64,000 nucleotides of DNA from the NCBI GenBank assembly GCA_937925855.1, contig CALAMO010000023.1, positions 26,288 through 90,287 on the forward strand. Reading direction: 5' to 3'. Positions 1 to 9,420 of this stretch are shown here, in pieces. Both the position numbers and the translations under genes were made by a program. The DNA is from an uncultured Thiotrichaceae bacterium. Its GTDB lineage: Bacteria > Pseudomonadota > Gammaproteobacteria > Thiotrichales > Thiotrichaceae. Every line of letters starts with the position of its first letter. Position 1 is the first letter of the stretch. The notes beneath the pieces are model-generated. The model was not told where the DNA came from. It worked only from the letters and a program-made list of their open reading frames with translations, and searched no databases.

Positions 1-346
1 CTGCGGCACTGAGGTTGCCGCAGTTACCGCTCCAGTCCACGAACGGTTTATCAATCGATACCTGGCCGAACAGATAGTCCACATCATGTCCGGGCCGCGT
101 GCTTTGTGCTAACAGCACGGCTTTGCTTGTGCTGGAAGTTGCGCCGCCCATGCCGTCAGTTTGCTTGCCGTAGGGATCGGGGCTGCCGATGACGCGCAGT
201 AGTAGGCGGTCGCGTGCCGGACCTGCGGTCTGTGCTGCCGCTGGTAAATCGGCGACCTTAAAAAACACGCCCTTACTTGTGCCACCGCGCATATAAGTCG
301 CTGGTATTTTGATTTGCGGTGGGCTAGGTTTGGTTGGCTTGCTCAT
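1..346 (-). CDS. prpF: PrpF, AcnD-accessory isomerase (N-terminal part, cut by window edge)
   Basis: This is the first 115 residues of a PrpF-family protein; the rest lies outside the window. PrpF works with AcnD in the 2-methylcitrate cycle and belongs to the diaminopimelate-epimerase-like fold, where it is thought to isomerise the product of AcnD. The reading frame begins at an ATG on the minus strand and shows the family motif RGGTSKG at residues 20-26, followed by a GGATSSTSKA segment and WSGNCGNLSAA at the edge. It is the last visible gene of the methylcitrate operon, 106 bp after acnD. That gap holds a near-perfect palindrome (427-439) of unknown role. The identity is secure from the motifs and the gene order. 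Confidence 0.9.
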   Translation of the reverse strand, partial: MSKPTKPSPPQIKIPATYMRGGTSKGVFFKVADLPAAAQTAGPARDRLLLRVIGSPDPYGKQTDGMGGATSSTSKAVLLAQSTRPGHDVDYLFGQVSIDKPFVDWSGNCGNLSAA

Positions 347-452
347 GGGTTTTACTCAACAGGCTGTACTCAATATTAGGTGTATTCGGTGTGAATCCTT
401 AGGTTTGGATGATGACTAGCGTGCTAGCGTTATTAACGCGCGGGCGCTGGGA

Positions 453-3053
453 TCAATGGCTATCCGCCGCTAAAAAATCCTGAGCGAAGCGCTGTAACAC
501 CCCGCCTGCACGGTAGACACGCACTTCTTCTGCGGTATCCAGCCGGCAGTCCACCGCAAGGTCTAGCACGCTGCCATCTGTGCGTTGCATTTGTACCGTC
601 AGCGTTGCACCCGGCGTGATTTCACCGGAAACGGCAAACACCTCACTGCCGTCAATGCCATAGGTGTGGCGGGTGTCTCCGGCTTTAAACGTCAGCGGTA
701 GTACGCCCATGCCAACCAGATTGGTGCGATGAATGCGCTCAAAGCCCTCGGCGATAATCACTTCGACCCCCGCCAATCGCACTCCTTTAGCGGCCCAGTC
801 GCGGGAAGAACCTTGGCCGTAGTCGGCTCCGGCAATAATAATCAGCGGTTGCCCCCGCGCCATGTAGGTCTCAATGGCTTCCCACATGCGCATTTCAATT
901 CCATCGGGCTCAACGCGGGCCAGTGAGCCCTGCTTGTATTCACCCGTCGCGGTACGACACATCTCATTGAGCAGCTTGGGATTGGCGAAAGTGGCTCGCT
1001 GTGCAGTTAAATGGTCGCCGCGATGGGTCGCATAGGAGTTAAAGTCTTCTTCGGGTAGCCCCATCTTGTGCAAATAAGCCCCGGCGGCACTTTCCAGTAA
1101 AATCGCATTGGACGGCGACAAATGATCCGTGGTGATATTATCACCCAATACGGCCAGGGGGCGCATATTTTTCAGGCTACGTTCACCGGCCAGCGCGCCT
1201 TCCCAGTAGGGCGGGCGGCGGATGTAAGTCGACTCTGGCCGCCAGTCATATAGCGGGCTGGCCGCGGGTTTAACCGCGCCCAAATCAAACATCGGGATAT
1301 AAACCTGATTAAACTGCTCCGGCCTGACGTGTGCCGCAACAATGGCATCAATCTCCTGGTCGGACGGCCAAATATCTTTGAGTGTGACCGGCTGGCCCTG
1401 GGGGTCGTAGCCCAAGACGTCCTGTTCAATATCAAAGCGGATCGTGCCCGCAATTGCATAGGCCACCACTAGCGGTGGCGAGGCTAGAAAAGCCTGTTTG
1501 GCATAAGGGTGGATGCGGCCATCAAAATTACGGTTGCCGGATAGGACGGCGGTGGCATAAAGGTCGCGGTCTATCACTTCCTGCTGGATGGCGGGGTCGA
1601 GCGCGCCGGACATGCCGTTACAGGTAGTGCAGGCATAAGCCACGATGCCAAAGCCCAGCTGCTCCAGCTCGCTCAATAAACCAGCTTCTTCTAGATACAG
1701 CTTTGCCACCTTAGATCCTGGTGCGAAGGATGATTTCACCCACGGTTTGCGTAGCAGTCCGCGCGCATTGGCTTTTTGCGCCAGCAGACCGGCTGCCACC
1801 ACATTACGCGGGTTGGAGGTGTTGGTGCAGGAGGTGATCGCGGCGATAATGACCGCACCGTCTGGCATTAAAGTATCATCTGCTGCGGTCTTGGCGGGGT
1901 CGAGAGCAATGCCACGCTCTACTAGCGCAGCGGTCGGTAGGCGGCGATGCGGGTTGGATGGCCCCGCCATATTGCGTTCCACCGTCGATAAATCAAACTG
2001 TAGCACGCGCTCATAGTGCGCATCGGCCATGGCGTCCGCCCACAGGCCTGCGGTTTGGGCGTAGGTCTTGACGAGTGCCACCTGTTCTGCTGCCCGTCCG
2101 GTGAGGTGCAGATACTCCAGGGTTTGTTCATCAATGTAAAACAGTCCCGCAGAAGCGCCAAATTCCGGCGTCATATTAGAAATCGTCGCCCGATCGCCCA
2201 GGGTGAGATCCTGCGTGCCGGGGCCAAAAAACTCCAGCCAGGCTGAGACCACCTTAGCGGTGCGTAAAAATTCGGTGAGGGCTAGCACGATATCGGTGGC
2301 GGTAATGCCGGGCTGGCGCTGGCCGATGAGTTCGACACCCACAATATCGGGCAGTCGCATCATCGAGGGCCGTCCCAACATGACAGTCTCGGCCTCCAGC
2401 CCGCCCACGCCGAGCGCAATCACGCCGAGTGCGTCAATATGTGGGGTGTGGCTGTCTGTGCCGACACAGGTATCTGGGAAGGCGACCCCAGCCTGCACCT
2501 GGATCACCGGCGACATTTTCTCCAGGTTAATCTGGTGCATGATGCCATTGCCCGCTGGAATGACATCAACATTCTGGAACGCGGTTTTCGTCCACTCGAT
2601 GAAGTGAAAGCGGTCGGCGTTGCGGCGCTCTTCAATCGCGCGGTTTTTCTCAAAGGCATCGGGGTCGAATCCGGCATGTTCCACCGCTAAAGAGTGATCA
2701 ACAATCAGCTGGGTGGGTACCACCGGGTTAACTTTGGCAGGGTCGCCGCCCTGGTCTGCGATAGCATCGCGTAAGCCCGCCAAATCCACCAGAGCCGTTT
2801 GGCCGAGTATATCGTGGCACACCACGCGGGCCGGATACCATGGAAAATCCAGCGTGCGCTGGCGCTGGATGAGCTGGTTGAGCGCAGCGTCCAGGGTATC
2901 TGGGTCACAGCGCCGCACCAGCTGTTCGGCCAGCACCTTGGCGGTATAGGGCAGCTTGGCGTAGCTGCCGGATTGCAGGGTTTCGACGGCAGCCTGAGTG
3001 TCAAAATAATCGAGTTCGCTGCCGGGTAGCTGTTTTCTATGCTTCTTGTTCAT
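453..3053 (-). CDS. acnD: Fe/S-dependent 2-methylcitrate dehydratase AcnD
   Basis: An 866-residue aconitase-family protein that dehydrates 2-methylcitrate in the cytosolic methylcitrate cycle. The three cysteines that should hold the 4Fe-4S cluster are visible as TSCTNTSNP (C409) and ACTTCNG (C475 and C478). The small swivel domain is recognisable by GSSRDWAAKG and by the ARG/EGFERIHR-type region near the C-terminus. The length matches AcnD rather than the longer AcnA or AcnB proteins. It sits 26 bp downstream of prpC and upstream of prpF, the usual context for AcnD, which needs PrpF. This arrangement replaces the PrpD route found in enteric bacteria. The assignment as AcnD rather than another aconitase rests mainly on the operon. 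Confidence 0.94.
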   Translation of the reverse strand: MNKKHRKQLPGSELDYFDTQAAVETLQSGSYAKLPYTAKVLAEQLVRRCDPDTLDAALNQLIQRQRTLDFPWYPARVVCHDILGQTALVDLAGLRDAIADQGGDPAKVNPVVPTQLIVDHSLAVEHAGFDPDAFEKNRAIEERRNADRFHFIEWTKTAFQNVDVIPAGNGIMHQINLEKMSPVIQVQAGVAFPDTCVGTDSHTPHIDALGVIALGVGGLEAETVMLGRPSMMRLPDIVGVELIGQRQPGITATDIVLALTEFLRTAKVVSAWLEFFGPGTQDLTLGDRATISNMTPEFGASAGLFYIDEQTLEYLHLTGRAAEQVALVKTYAQTAGLWADAMADAHYERVLQFDLSTVERNMAGPSNPHRRLPTAALVERGIALDPAKTAADDTLMPDGAVIIAAITSCTNTSNPRNVVAAGLLAQKANARGLLRKPWVKSSFAPGSKVAKLYLEEAGLLSELEQLGFGIVAYACTTCNGMSGALDPAIQQEVIDRDLYATAVLSGNRNFDGRIHPYAKQAFLASPPLVVAYAIAGTIRFDIEQDVLGYDPQGQPVTLKDIWPSDQEIDAIVAAHVRPEQFNQVYIPMFDLGAVKPAASPLYDWRPESTYIRRPPYWEGALAGERSLKNMRPLAVLGDNITTDHLSPSNAILLESAAGAYLHKMGLPEEDFNSYATHRGDHLTAQRATFANPKLLNEMCRTATGEYKQGSLARVEPDGIEMRMWEAIETYMARGQPLIIIAGADYGQGSSRDWAAKGVRLAGVEVIIAEGFERIHRTNLVGMGVLPLTFKAGDTRHTYGIDGSEVFAVSGEITPGATLTVQMQRTDGSVLDLAVDCRLDTAEEVRVYRAGGVLQRFAQDFLAADSH

Positions 3054-3079
3054 CGCTTAATCCTTGAGCCAGCGGTGCT

Positions 3080-4249
3080 TTAGCGCTCAGCCAGCGGCAC
3101 CCACTGCAAATTCTCCGGCCCCTGATAATGCGCGCTGGGCCGAATGATTTTCCCATCTGCGCGCTGCTCAATCACATGTGCACCCCAACCGGTGGTGCGG
3201 GCGATGACAAACAGTGGGGTGAACATGTCCGTGGGCACGCCCATCTGATGATAAGAGACTGCCGAAAACCAATCCAGGTTAGGAAACATTTTTTTCTGTT
3301 CCCACATCACGCTTTCCAAGCGCTCTGCAACTTCGAACAGCTTGCTATTCGCATTTTCAGCGGACAGCTGTTGCGCTACTTTCTTGATCACTTCATTGCG
3401 AGGATCACCCGTGGTGTATACGGGATGGCCAAAGCCAATAACAATTTCTTTGCGGGCCAGGCGGGCTCGAATATCGGTTTCCGCTGCCTCGGCACTGTGA
3501 TAACGACTCTGGATATAAAATGCCTCTTCATTTGCGCCACCGTGCTTTGGGCCGCGAAGCGCGCCGATGGCACCGGTGAGGCAGGAGTATATATCCGCAT
3601 CCGTCCCGGCAATCACCCGCCCAGTAAACGTGGAGGCGTTAAATTCATGCTCGGCATACAAAATCAGTGAGGTGTGCATGGCCTGTACCCAGGAGGCGCG
3701 GGGTGCGCTACCGTGTAGCAGGTGCAGGAAGTGGCCGCCGATACTGTCATCATCAGTTTCCACCTCAATGCGTTTACCGTTGATAGCAAAATGATACCAA
3801 TATAATAGCATGGAGCCAAAACTCGCGAGTAGCCGATCCAGAATATGGCGCGCTTCGGCGGCGGAGTGGCTGTCTTTTTCGGGTAAGCAGCAGCCCAATA
3901 CCGAACAACCCGTGCGCATAACATCCATGGGGTGCGCTGAAGGTGGCAGCGCTTCCAGCGCCTGTTTAACGCTCTGAGGAAGGCCGCGCAAGCGCTTGAG
4001 TTTGGCACGGTAAGCGCTTAGCTCAGCAGCGGTGGGCAGCGTCCCGTGAATAATCAGATGGGCAATTTCTTCAAATTCAGCCTGTTCGGCAAAATCGAGA
4101 ATATCATAGCCGCGATAATGAAGGTCATTACCGCTGCGGCCAACGGTGCAGATTGCGGTGTTGCCCGCAGCGGTGCCGGATAAGGCGACTGATTTCTTGG
4201 CTTTGGGTAAAACCCCAGGTACGATCTTGGGTGAAACGTCTACGTTCAT
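3080..4249 (-). CDS. prpC: 2-methylcitrate synthase
   Basis: A 389-residue type I citrate-synthase-family enzyme that condenses propionyl-CoA with oxaloacetate. The catalytic triad is readable: H236 in [11 protein letters not shown]275 in [11 protein letters not shown] and D326 in [10 protein letters not shown]. The [14 protein letters not shown] segment is typical of methylcitrate synthases. Its start lies 22 bp after the prpB stop and its stop is 26 bp before acnD, so the genes are very likely co-transcribed. The gene order and the short length for a citrate synthase support PrpC over GltA. Confidence 0.95.
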   Translation of the reverse strand: MNVDVSPKIVPGVLPKAKKSVALSGTAAGNTAICTVGRSGNDLHYRGYDILDFAEQAEFEEIAHLIIHGTLPTAAELSAYRAKLKRLRGLPQSVKQALEALPPSAHPMDVMRTGCSVLGCCLPEKDSHSAAEARHILDRLLASFGSMLLYWYHFAINGKRIEVETDDDSIGGHFLHLLHGSAPRASWVQAMHTSLILYAEHEFNASTFTGRVIAGTDADIYSCLTGAIGALRGPKHGGANEEAFYIQSRYHSAEAAETDIRARLARKEIVIGFGHPVYTTGDPRNEVIKKVAQQLSAENANSKLFEVAERLESVMWEQKKMFPNLDWFSAVSYHQMGVPTDMFTPLFVIARTTGWGAHVIEQRADGKIIRPSAHYQGPENLQWVPLAER

Positions 4250-4271
4250 AGTGGCTGCTCCCCTTACTGCG

Positions 4272-5162
4272 CTAGTCCGCGCCTTTTTCTGTAAATAGTT
4301 GATCTAATTTTTGCTCGTAAGCGTGATAATTAATCGTGTCATACAGCTCCATCCGGGTCTGCATGCTGGCGAGCACGTTCTGCTGCGTGCCGTCCCGTAG
4401 TAAATGGGTATAAACGTTCTCGGCGGCCTTACACATCGCGCGGAAAGCACTCAGCGGATACAAGGCGAGCTGGACACCAACGCTGGCTAATTCAGCGGTA
4501 GTATAGAGCGGTGTGGCACCAAATTCGGTGATGTTCGCCAGCACCGGCACCTGTACTGCGGCGGTAAATTCAGCGTATTGGCTGAGTTCAGTCATGGCTT
4601 CTGGGAAGATCATATCCGCTCCGGCTTCGACACAGGCTATCGCGCGGTCAATGGCGGACTGCATGCCCTCTACCGCCAGCGCGTCGGTGCGGGCCATAAT
4701 CACAAAGCTGTCATCGGTGCGTGCGTCAACGGCGGATTTCACCCGATCAACCATTTCCTGCTGGGAGACAATCGCTTTATTAGGGCGATGGCCGCAGCGC
4801 TTTTGCATCACCTGATCTTCAATATGAAAGCCTCCAGCACCGGCCTGAGCTATTTCGCGCGTGGCGCGCGCAATATTAAACGAGCCGCCCCAGCCGGTAT
4901 CAATATCAACTAGCAGCGGTACCTGAGTCACGGCGGTGATGCGTTTTACATCTTCCACCACGTCGTGCAGGGTGCTGATGCCTAAATCTGGTAGGCCGAG
5001 TGAAGAGGCCGCCACGCCGCCGCCGGATAGATAGATTGCCTTGTGGCCAACTTTTTCAGCCATAATGCCGCAGTTAGCGGTCACTGCGCCAACGACTTGA
5101 AGCGGCTGATTATCGATGACGGCTTGGCGTAGTTTTTGCCCCGCAGTTTGTTTATTGTTCAT
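4272..5162 (-). CDS. prpB: 2-methylisocitrate lyase
   Basis: A 296-residue member of the isocitrate lyase/PEP mutase superfamily that splits 2-methylisocitrate into pyruvate and succinate. The active-site motif KRCGH is at residues 121-125, with C123 as the catalytic cysteine. The metal-binding DIDTGWGG stretch begins at residue 86. A longer frame exists upstream, but the ATG at 5162 is preferred because it gives the usual family N-terminus and follows a good GAGGG ribosome-binding site. That start overlaps the stop of the GntR gene by 11 bp, so translation of the operon is probably coupled to the regulator. Confidence 0.94.
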   Translation of the reverse strand: MNNKQTAGQKLRQAVIDNQPLQVVGAVTANCGIMAEKVGHKAIYLSGGGVAASSLGLPDLGISTLHDVVEDVKRITAVTQVPLLVDIDTGWGGSFNIARATREIAQAGAGGFHIEDQVMQKRCGHRPNKAIVSQQEMVDRVKSAVDARTDDSFVIMARTDALAVEGMQSAIDRAIACVEAGADMIFPEAMTELSQYAEFTAAVQVPVLANITEFGATPLYTTAELASVGVQLALYPLSAFRAMCKAAENVYTHLLRDGTQQNVLASMQTRMELYDTINYHAYEQKLDQLFTEKGAD

Positions 5163-5844
5163 TACGTCCCTCACGTGCTTTGTTGTCAAGCATTTCACTC
5201 ATGGATTTCCACGCGCCGCTAATATGACGGCGCATTAATAATTCCGCCAGATCACCATCACCCTCGGCAATGGCCTCGGCAATTTGGCGGTGTTGTTTTA
5301 AGGCGGGCCCGGTGCGGCGTGCGACATGACTGGTCTGATAGCGGCACATGCGCAGCAGCTGATACAACTCACCAATCAATAGATCAATGAGCATCTGGTT
5401 ACCGCTGCCGGTGGCGATATGGAAATGAAAATCAAAATCCCCCTCGCGCTGAAAATAACGTGCGCCATCAGCGGCGGCGATGTCTTGTTCATGGCTGTCG
5501 AGCAACTTAAATAAAGTGTCAACCTCCGCAGCGCTCATCTGTTCAGCCGCCATCCGACAGGCAAGTCCCTCTAGGGCTTCGCGTACCCGATACAGCTCAG
5601 CCAGCGATGTCTTATCCAGCTGGACGACTCTAGCACCCGCATGCGGAATGCGTTTCACTAGCCGCAGACCTTCTAACTCACGGATGGCTTCGCGTAATGG
5701 CCCGCGACTGATGCCAAAGCGTGTTGCCAGATCAGCCTCACTGAGCTTTTGCCCCTGTGCCAATTCGCCCGTGATAATGGCTTGGGTGAGGCGAACCGAG
5801 GCTTTGCCGGACAGGGTTTTTTCGGTGGCCGTGCTGTTTGGCAT
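5152..5844 (-). CDS. GntR-family (FCD) regulator of the methylcitrate operon
   Basis: A 230-residue FadR-subfamily transcription factor. The N-terminal winged helix is clear ([20 protein letters not shown], about residues 38-57). It is followed by an all-helical FCD ligand domain with several histidines and acidic residues. It is the first gene of the prp operon and overlaps prpB by 11 bp. In several gammaproteobacterial genera a GntR-type PrpR controls these genes in place of the sigma-54 activator of enterics. From position alone I infer that it is that repressor, sensing a cycle intermediate and repressing its own operon through the palindrome at 5871-5882. Confidence 0.88.
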   Translation of the reverse strand: MPNSTATEKTLSGKASVRLTQAIITGELAQGQKLSEADLATRFGISRGPLREAIRELEGLRLVKRIPHAGARVVQLDKTSLAELYRVREALEGLACRMAAEQMSAAEVDTLFKLLDSHEQDIAAADGARYFQREGDFDFHFHIATGSGNQMLIDLLIGELYQLLRMCRYQTSHVARRTGPALKQHRQIAEAIAEGDGDLAELLMRRHISGAWKSMSEMLDNKAREGRNEQ

Positions 5845-5870
5845 GATGTGAACTCAGTGGATAATTGGCG

Positions 5871-5882
5871 ATTGTTGACAAT
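5871..5882. promoter_or_regulatory. Candidate GntR/PrpR operator
   Basis: ATTGTTGACAAT: two 5-bp arms (ATTGT and ACAAT) around a TG centre, 27 bp upstream of the regulator start. FadR-type GntR proteins bind short palindromes of this size. It lies just downstream of a minus-strand TACAAT hexamer (5892-5897) that could be the -10 box, a position suited to repression by blocking the polymerase. The assignment is inference from position and symmetry. Confidence 0.55.
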
Positions 5883-5931
5883 TTCGAGGTTATTGTAGCA
5901 TTTTAAGCTAATAATGAAAGAGTTTATCATT

Positions 5932-5945
5932 TTTTGTTAACAAAA
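5932..5945. promoter_or_regulatory. Perfect 14-bp palindrome in the prp upstream region
   Basis: TTTTGTTAACAAAA is fully self-complementary and lies about 60 bp upstream of the first palindrome. It is in the AT-rich stretch shared by the prp operon (minus) and the heptad-repeat gene (plus). It could be a second operator or a site for an unrelated regulator. The rest of 5845-6137 shows no hairpin or open frame that I can support. Confidence 0.35.
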
Positions 5946-6137
5946 TTAAGCAGGAGTGATTAATTATATTACAGCGCTTATGCCGCGATGAAACGTAGCG
6001 TAACACCGCTAATTGTGCCAAAATTCAAGCAAGGGTAATTCATAGAAAATTAATTGAGCAATATCGACCTGTAGTGAGTCCATCTTAACGTTAATGGCGT
6101 GCCGCGCAGCCGCCACTTTTCCGCACGGGATCAAAGC

Positions 6138-8462
6138 ATGAACATGGATGAAAGCGAAAACGAACTCTTCAATAAGCTGGATACAAACCTTTACTTAACC
6201 GGTAATGATAAGCAGACCCTGAAGAGTATCTTCAAAGGTTTGCAACAGCGTTTATTGGAACGCGAAGATAATCTTAAGGGCTTGTCTGGCGTGCTGTTGG
6301 AGAAAGACGGCCATGTGCGGGTGCGCGATGCTCGCATTGATGAGCGGGATGATCGCTTGGAAAAACTGGGTCGGCAGCTGGCAGAGAAAGATGGGCTGCT
6401 CAATCAGCTGGCGCAGGAACTGGCTTCGAAAGAGAAAACCTCCAATCAGCAAGCGGCGGCGCTAAACAAAAAAGACGGTTTAGTGCAGCAGCGTGATGAA
6501 ACATTGGCCCAGCGGGAAGCGCGGATTAAGCAGGTGGAAAACCGCTTAGTCACCTATGAGAAACAGCTACAGGAAAAAGAAACGCTGATTCAGCAGCGTG
6601 ATCGGTTGATGGAAGACAAGGATCGCACGCTGCTGCGTATCGATCAGGCGATTCAAAATAAAGATAAGCAGATCCAGGGGCGGGATGAGAGCCTGCAAAA
6701 GAAAGACCAGCTGCTGTTGGAGCGGGATCAGCTGCTGAAAGAACGGACGCGCCAGACCTTGGAGCAGGAGAAACTGCTGAAGGCGCGTGATTACCAGCTG
6801 GAAAAACGTGATGAAAATTTAAGTGAACGTGATCGGCAGCTGAGCGAACGCGATCAGAGGGTCAACGACGCTCAGCAGCATATGGCGGCGTTGAACAAGG
6901 CGGTGCAGCAGCGCGAAGCCGACATCAGCGCGCGCGATACCCAGCTTGAGGCGAAAGAGCAGCTGATTACGGAGCGTGATCATCGGCTAGTGGCGCAGCA
7001 AAAACAGCTGGAAGCCCGCGATTTGGCGGTGCACGAGCGTGACCAGTTTTTACAGGCCCGTGATAAGGCGCTTGTAGAGCGCGATAAACAGCTGGCAGAG
7101 CGTGATCAGGCTATCCAGAGTCGGGACCAGCAGAGCTATAAGTACATTGAGTCGCTGGAGAATCTGGAAACCTTATTGCAAGATCGTGATCTGCAAATTA
7201 CCAGCCGTGACCAACAGTTGACGCTGCGTGATAAGCGTATCACTAAAACTGAAGCTGATTTGCAGGTGCAGGAAAAAACGCTGTCGGCACGGGATGAGCA
7301 GCTGAAAGCGCGGGACCAGCAGCTACAGCAGCGTGATACGAGCCTGAATGAGCGCGACCAGAGTCTGCGCGACCGCGATCAGCGTATCACCAGCCAGGAT
7401 GTCCAGCTGAAAGAGCGCGATAAACAGCTACAGCTGCGTGATGCCCAGCTTAAGGGCCGCGATGAGACGGTGAGTGAGCGTGACGATCATATTCGGGCGC
7501 GAGATGAAAAAGTCTTGCAGCTGGATGAGCAGCTTCAGGCGCGGGACAACAGTATCGCAGGGCGCGATAAGACGCTGACACAGCGTGATCAGGCACTCAG
7601 TGAGCGTGAGGCAACGCTACAGCACCGGGATGAACAGATTGCGGTGCGTGATACTACGCTTAAAGCGCGTGATGCCAGCATTCAAGCGCGTGATCAGCAG
7701 ATTCGCGGGCTGACGGATGAGCTGAAAAAGCGTGAGCAGACGCTGAGCGAGCGGGATAGTGAGTTGACGCAGCGTGAGGAGCGGGTGCGTAATCTTGGCC
7801 TAGATGTGCATATGCGCGACCAAAGCGTGGCCGAGCGCGATGTCCAGCTCCAATTGCGTGATCAGACCATCCAGGATCGAGATGAGCTGGTTAGTTTGCG
7901 TGAAGAAAGTATTGCGGAGCGCGACAGCACCATTGCCAATCGCGATGCTGAGCTGACCCAGCGCAATAGTGATTTACAGCGGCATGAAGCGATTGTGCAG
8001 GCGCGTGATGCCACCATTGCCAGCCGAGATGAGCATCTGTTAAAGCTTGATCAGCAGCTACAAGTGCGTGACCAGCAGCTACAGCAGCGGGATACCGAGT
8101 TAAAGGCGCGGGATGCTACCCTGCAAGCGCGCGACGCCACGATTCATAAGCGCGATCAAACCATTGTGGATAAGGAAGCACACATTCGCCAGCGCGATGA
8201 AAAACTGCAGGCCTTGACCCTGCACATCCAGCATCTGGACAATGAGATGAAAGACGTGCGCGTATTGCTTAGCCAGCGTGATGAGCAGCTGCGTCAGCGT
8301 GATTTGGTGATTGGGCAGCGTGACCGTCAGTTGGATAAGCTCGATAAAAGCGTAACGAAATACGCCGCAGATACCAAGGCGAACTTTATTCAAGGCGTGG
8401 TGATTGGGCTGGTGATTAGTTTGGCGCTGGTCCTGGGACTGCGGATTCTGGCGCTGATTTAA
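6138..8462 (+). CDS. Tail-anchored giant heptad-repeat (RDxxLxx) protein
   Basis: About 774 residues from the ATG at 6138; a GTG at 6099 would add 13 residues but has no better ribosome-binding site. A short N-terminal head of about 41 residues is followed by exactly 100 consecutive seven-residue units without one phase slip. These are of the form [RK][DE]xx[L/I/V]xx, and 56 of them begin with RD. The protein ends in YAADTKANF and one hydrophobic helix (about residues 747-773), so it is probably anchored in the inner membrane with the rod in the cytoplasm. I see no proline, cysteine or tryptophan. I recognise no enzyme domain and no family name. The P-loop gene starts 37 bp downstream on the same strand. 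Confidence 0.85.
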   Translation: MNMDESENELFNKLDTNLYLTGNDKQTLKSIFKGLQQRLLEREDNLKGLSGVLLEKDGHVRVRDARIDERDDRLEKLGRQLAEKDGLLNQLAQELASKEKTSNQQAAALNKKDGLVQQRDETLAQREARIKQVENRLVTYEKQLQEKETLIQQRDRLMEDKDRTLLRIDQAIQNKDKQIQGRDESLQKKDQLLLERDQLLKERTRQTLEQEKLLKARDYQLEKRDENLSERDRQLSERDQRVNDAQQHMAALNKAVQQREADISARDTQLEAKEQLITERDHRLVAQQKQLEARDLAVHERDQFLQARDKALVERDKQLAERDQAIQSRDQQSYKYIESLENLETLLQDRDLQITSRDQQLTLRDKRITKTEADLQVQEKTLSARDEQLKARDQQLQQRDTSLNERDQSLRDRDQRITSQDVQLKERDKQLQLRDAQLKGRDETVSERDDHIRARDEKVLQLDEQLQARDNSIAGRDKTLTQRDQALSEREATLQHRDEQIAVRDTTLKARDASIQARDQQIRGLTDELKKREQTLSERDSELTQREERVRNLGLDVHMRDQSVAERDVQLQLRDQTIQDRDELVSLREESIAERDSTIANRDAELTQRNSDLQRHEAIVQARDATIASRDEHLLKLDQQLQVRDQQLQQRDTELKARDATLQARDATIHKRDQTIVDKEAHIRQRDEKLQALTLHIQHLDNEMKDVRVLLSQRDEQLRQRDLVIGQRDRQLDKLDKSVTKYAADTKANFIQGVVIGLVISLALVLGLRILALI
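6261..8360 (+). repeat. 100 tandem degenerate 21-bp units encoding heptads
   Basis: The DNA counterpart of the heptad array: 2100 bp made of 100 in-frame units of 21 bp, most containing a CGTGAT, CGCGAT or similar arginine-aspartate codon pair. The units have diverged in the third codon positions and in the variable residues. It is therefore an old array under protein-level selection rather than a recent expansion. Confidence 0.9.
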
Positions 8463-8499
8463 GCAAGCTCACTGAATCCCAATCAATCCTGCGGAACGG

Positions 8500-9417
8500 A
8501 TGCAATCTGCGGCTGGGATGGGTAAAATCTGCGGTCTGTCATTCGATTTATACTGCGGGGAAGCCGTGCACCTGAGCGCTGAACAATACCGTCAATGGAA
8601 AAATAAAAGTGTCACGCTGCTGGGCATGTCTGGCGTTGGCAAAACCCATCTTTCTAACCGATTGCGCCAGCATCAGTGGTTTCACTACGCCGGTGATTAC
8701 CGCATCGGTACGCGCTATCTGGACGAAGCGATTCTTGATTTGATTAAGGAACAGGCGATGAAAGTGCCGTTCCTAAAGGATTTGCTGCGCAAGGACTGGA
8801 TTTATATCGCCAATAATATCAGCATCGATGATCCCGGCCCGGTCTTGTCCTTTGTTGGTAAGCTGGGTAATCCTGAGCGTGGGGGCGTGCCGCTGGATGA
8901 ATTTATTGAACGGCAAGCACAGTACCGCAAGGGTGAAATCAACGCCATGTTCGACGTGCCTGAATTTATCCGTAAAGCGCAGAGCATTTATGGCTATCAG
9001 CATTTTGTCAACGATGTCGGCGGCAGCCTGTGTGAGCTTGACGAGCCGGGCGTGATTGAGCTGCTGGCCGAGCATAGTTTGATTCTATATATCAAGGCGA
9101 CCAGTAGGGCAGAAGAAGAGACGCTGATTGCCCGCGCCAAAAGTGATCCTAAACCGCTGTATTACCGCGCTGCATTTCTACAAGAGCAGCTGGCTATCTA
9201 CCTCGATACGCACGGCTTAAGCTATGCCGCTGAGATGGAGCCGGATGATTTTACCCGCTGGGTGTTTCCGCGTTTATTTCATTCACGCATCCCACGCTAT
9301 GAGGCCATTGCCAGTGAATACGGTTACACCGTGACGTCAGCCGAAGTGGCGGCGGTGCAAAGCGAAGCTGATTTTAACGCTATGATTGAGCGGTCGTTGC
9401 TGCGCGGGCGAGGATAA
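8500..9417 (+). CDS. P-loop NTPase/kinase-like protein of unknown function
   Basis: A 305-residue protein from the ATG at 8500. A GTG at 8566, preceded by a good GGGGA ribosome-binding site, would give 283 residues beginning at HLSAEQY and may be the true start. The one clear motif is a Walker A loop, GMSGVGKT (residues 42-49 from the ATG), followed by a serine, as in small P-loop kinases. A later segment rich in arginine and lysine (SRAEEETLIARAKSDPK) resembles a mobile lid but I cannot prove that. I see no convincing Walker B. It lies between the heptad-repeat gene (37 bp) and metA (3 bp), all on the plus strand, so it is probably co-transcribed with metA at least. Confidence 0.75.
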   Translation: MQSAAGMGKICGLSFDLYCGEAVHLSAEQYRQWKNKSVTLLGMSGVGKTHLSNRLRQHQWFHYAGDYRIGTRYLDEAILDLIKEQAMKVPFLKDLLRKDWIYIANNISIDDPGPVLSFVGKLGNPERGGVPLDEFIERQAQYRKGEINAMFDVPEFIRKAQSIYGYQHFVNDVGGSLCELDEPGVIELLAEHSLILYIKATSRAEEETLIARAKSDPKPLYYRAAFLQEQLAIYLDTHGLSYAAEMEPDDFTRWVFPRLFHSRIPRYEAIASEYGYTVTSAEVAAVQSEADFNAMIERSLLRGRG

Positions 9418-9420
9418 GCC

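Noticed and set aside
6261..8360. Regular 21-bp periodicity as a possible CRISPR or satellite array
   Set aside because: The units are in frame, degenerate at third positions and encode a heptad pattern. There are no conserved repeats with unique spacers and no cas genes.
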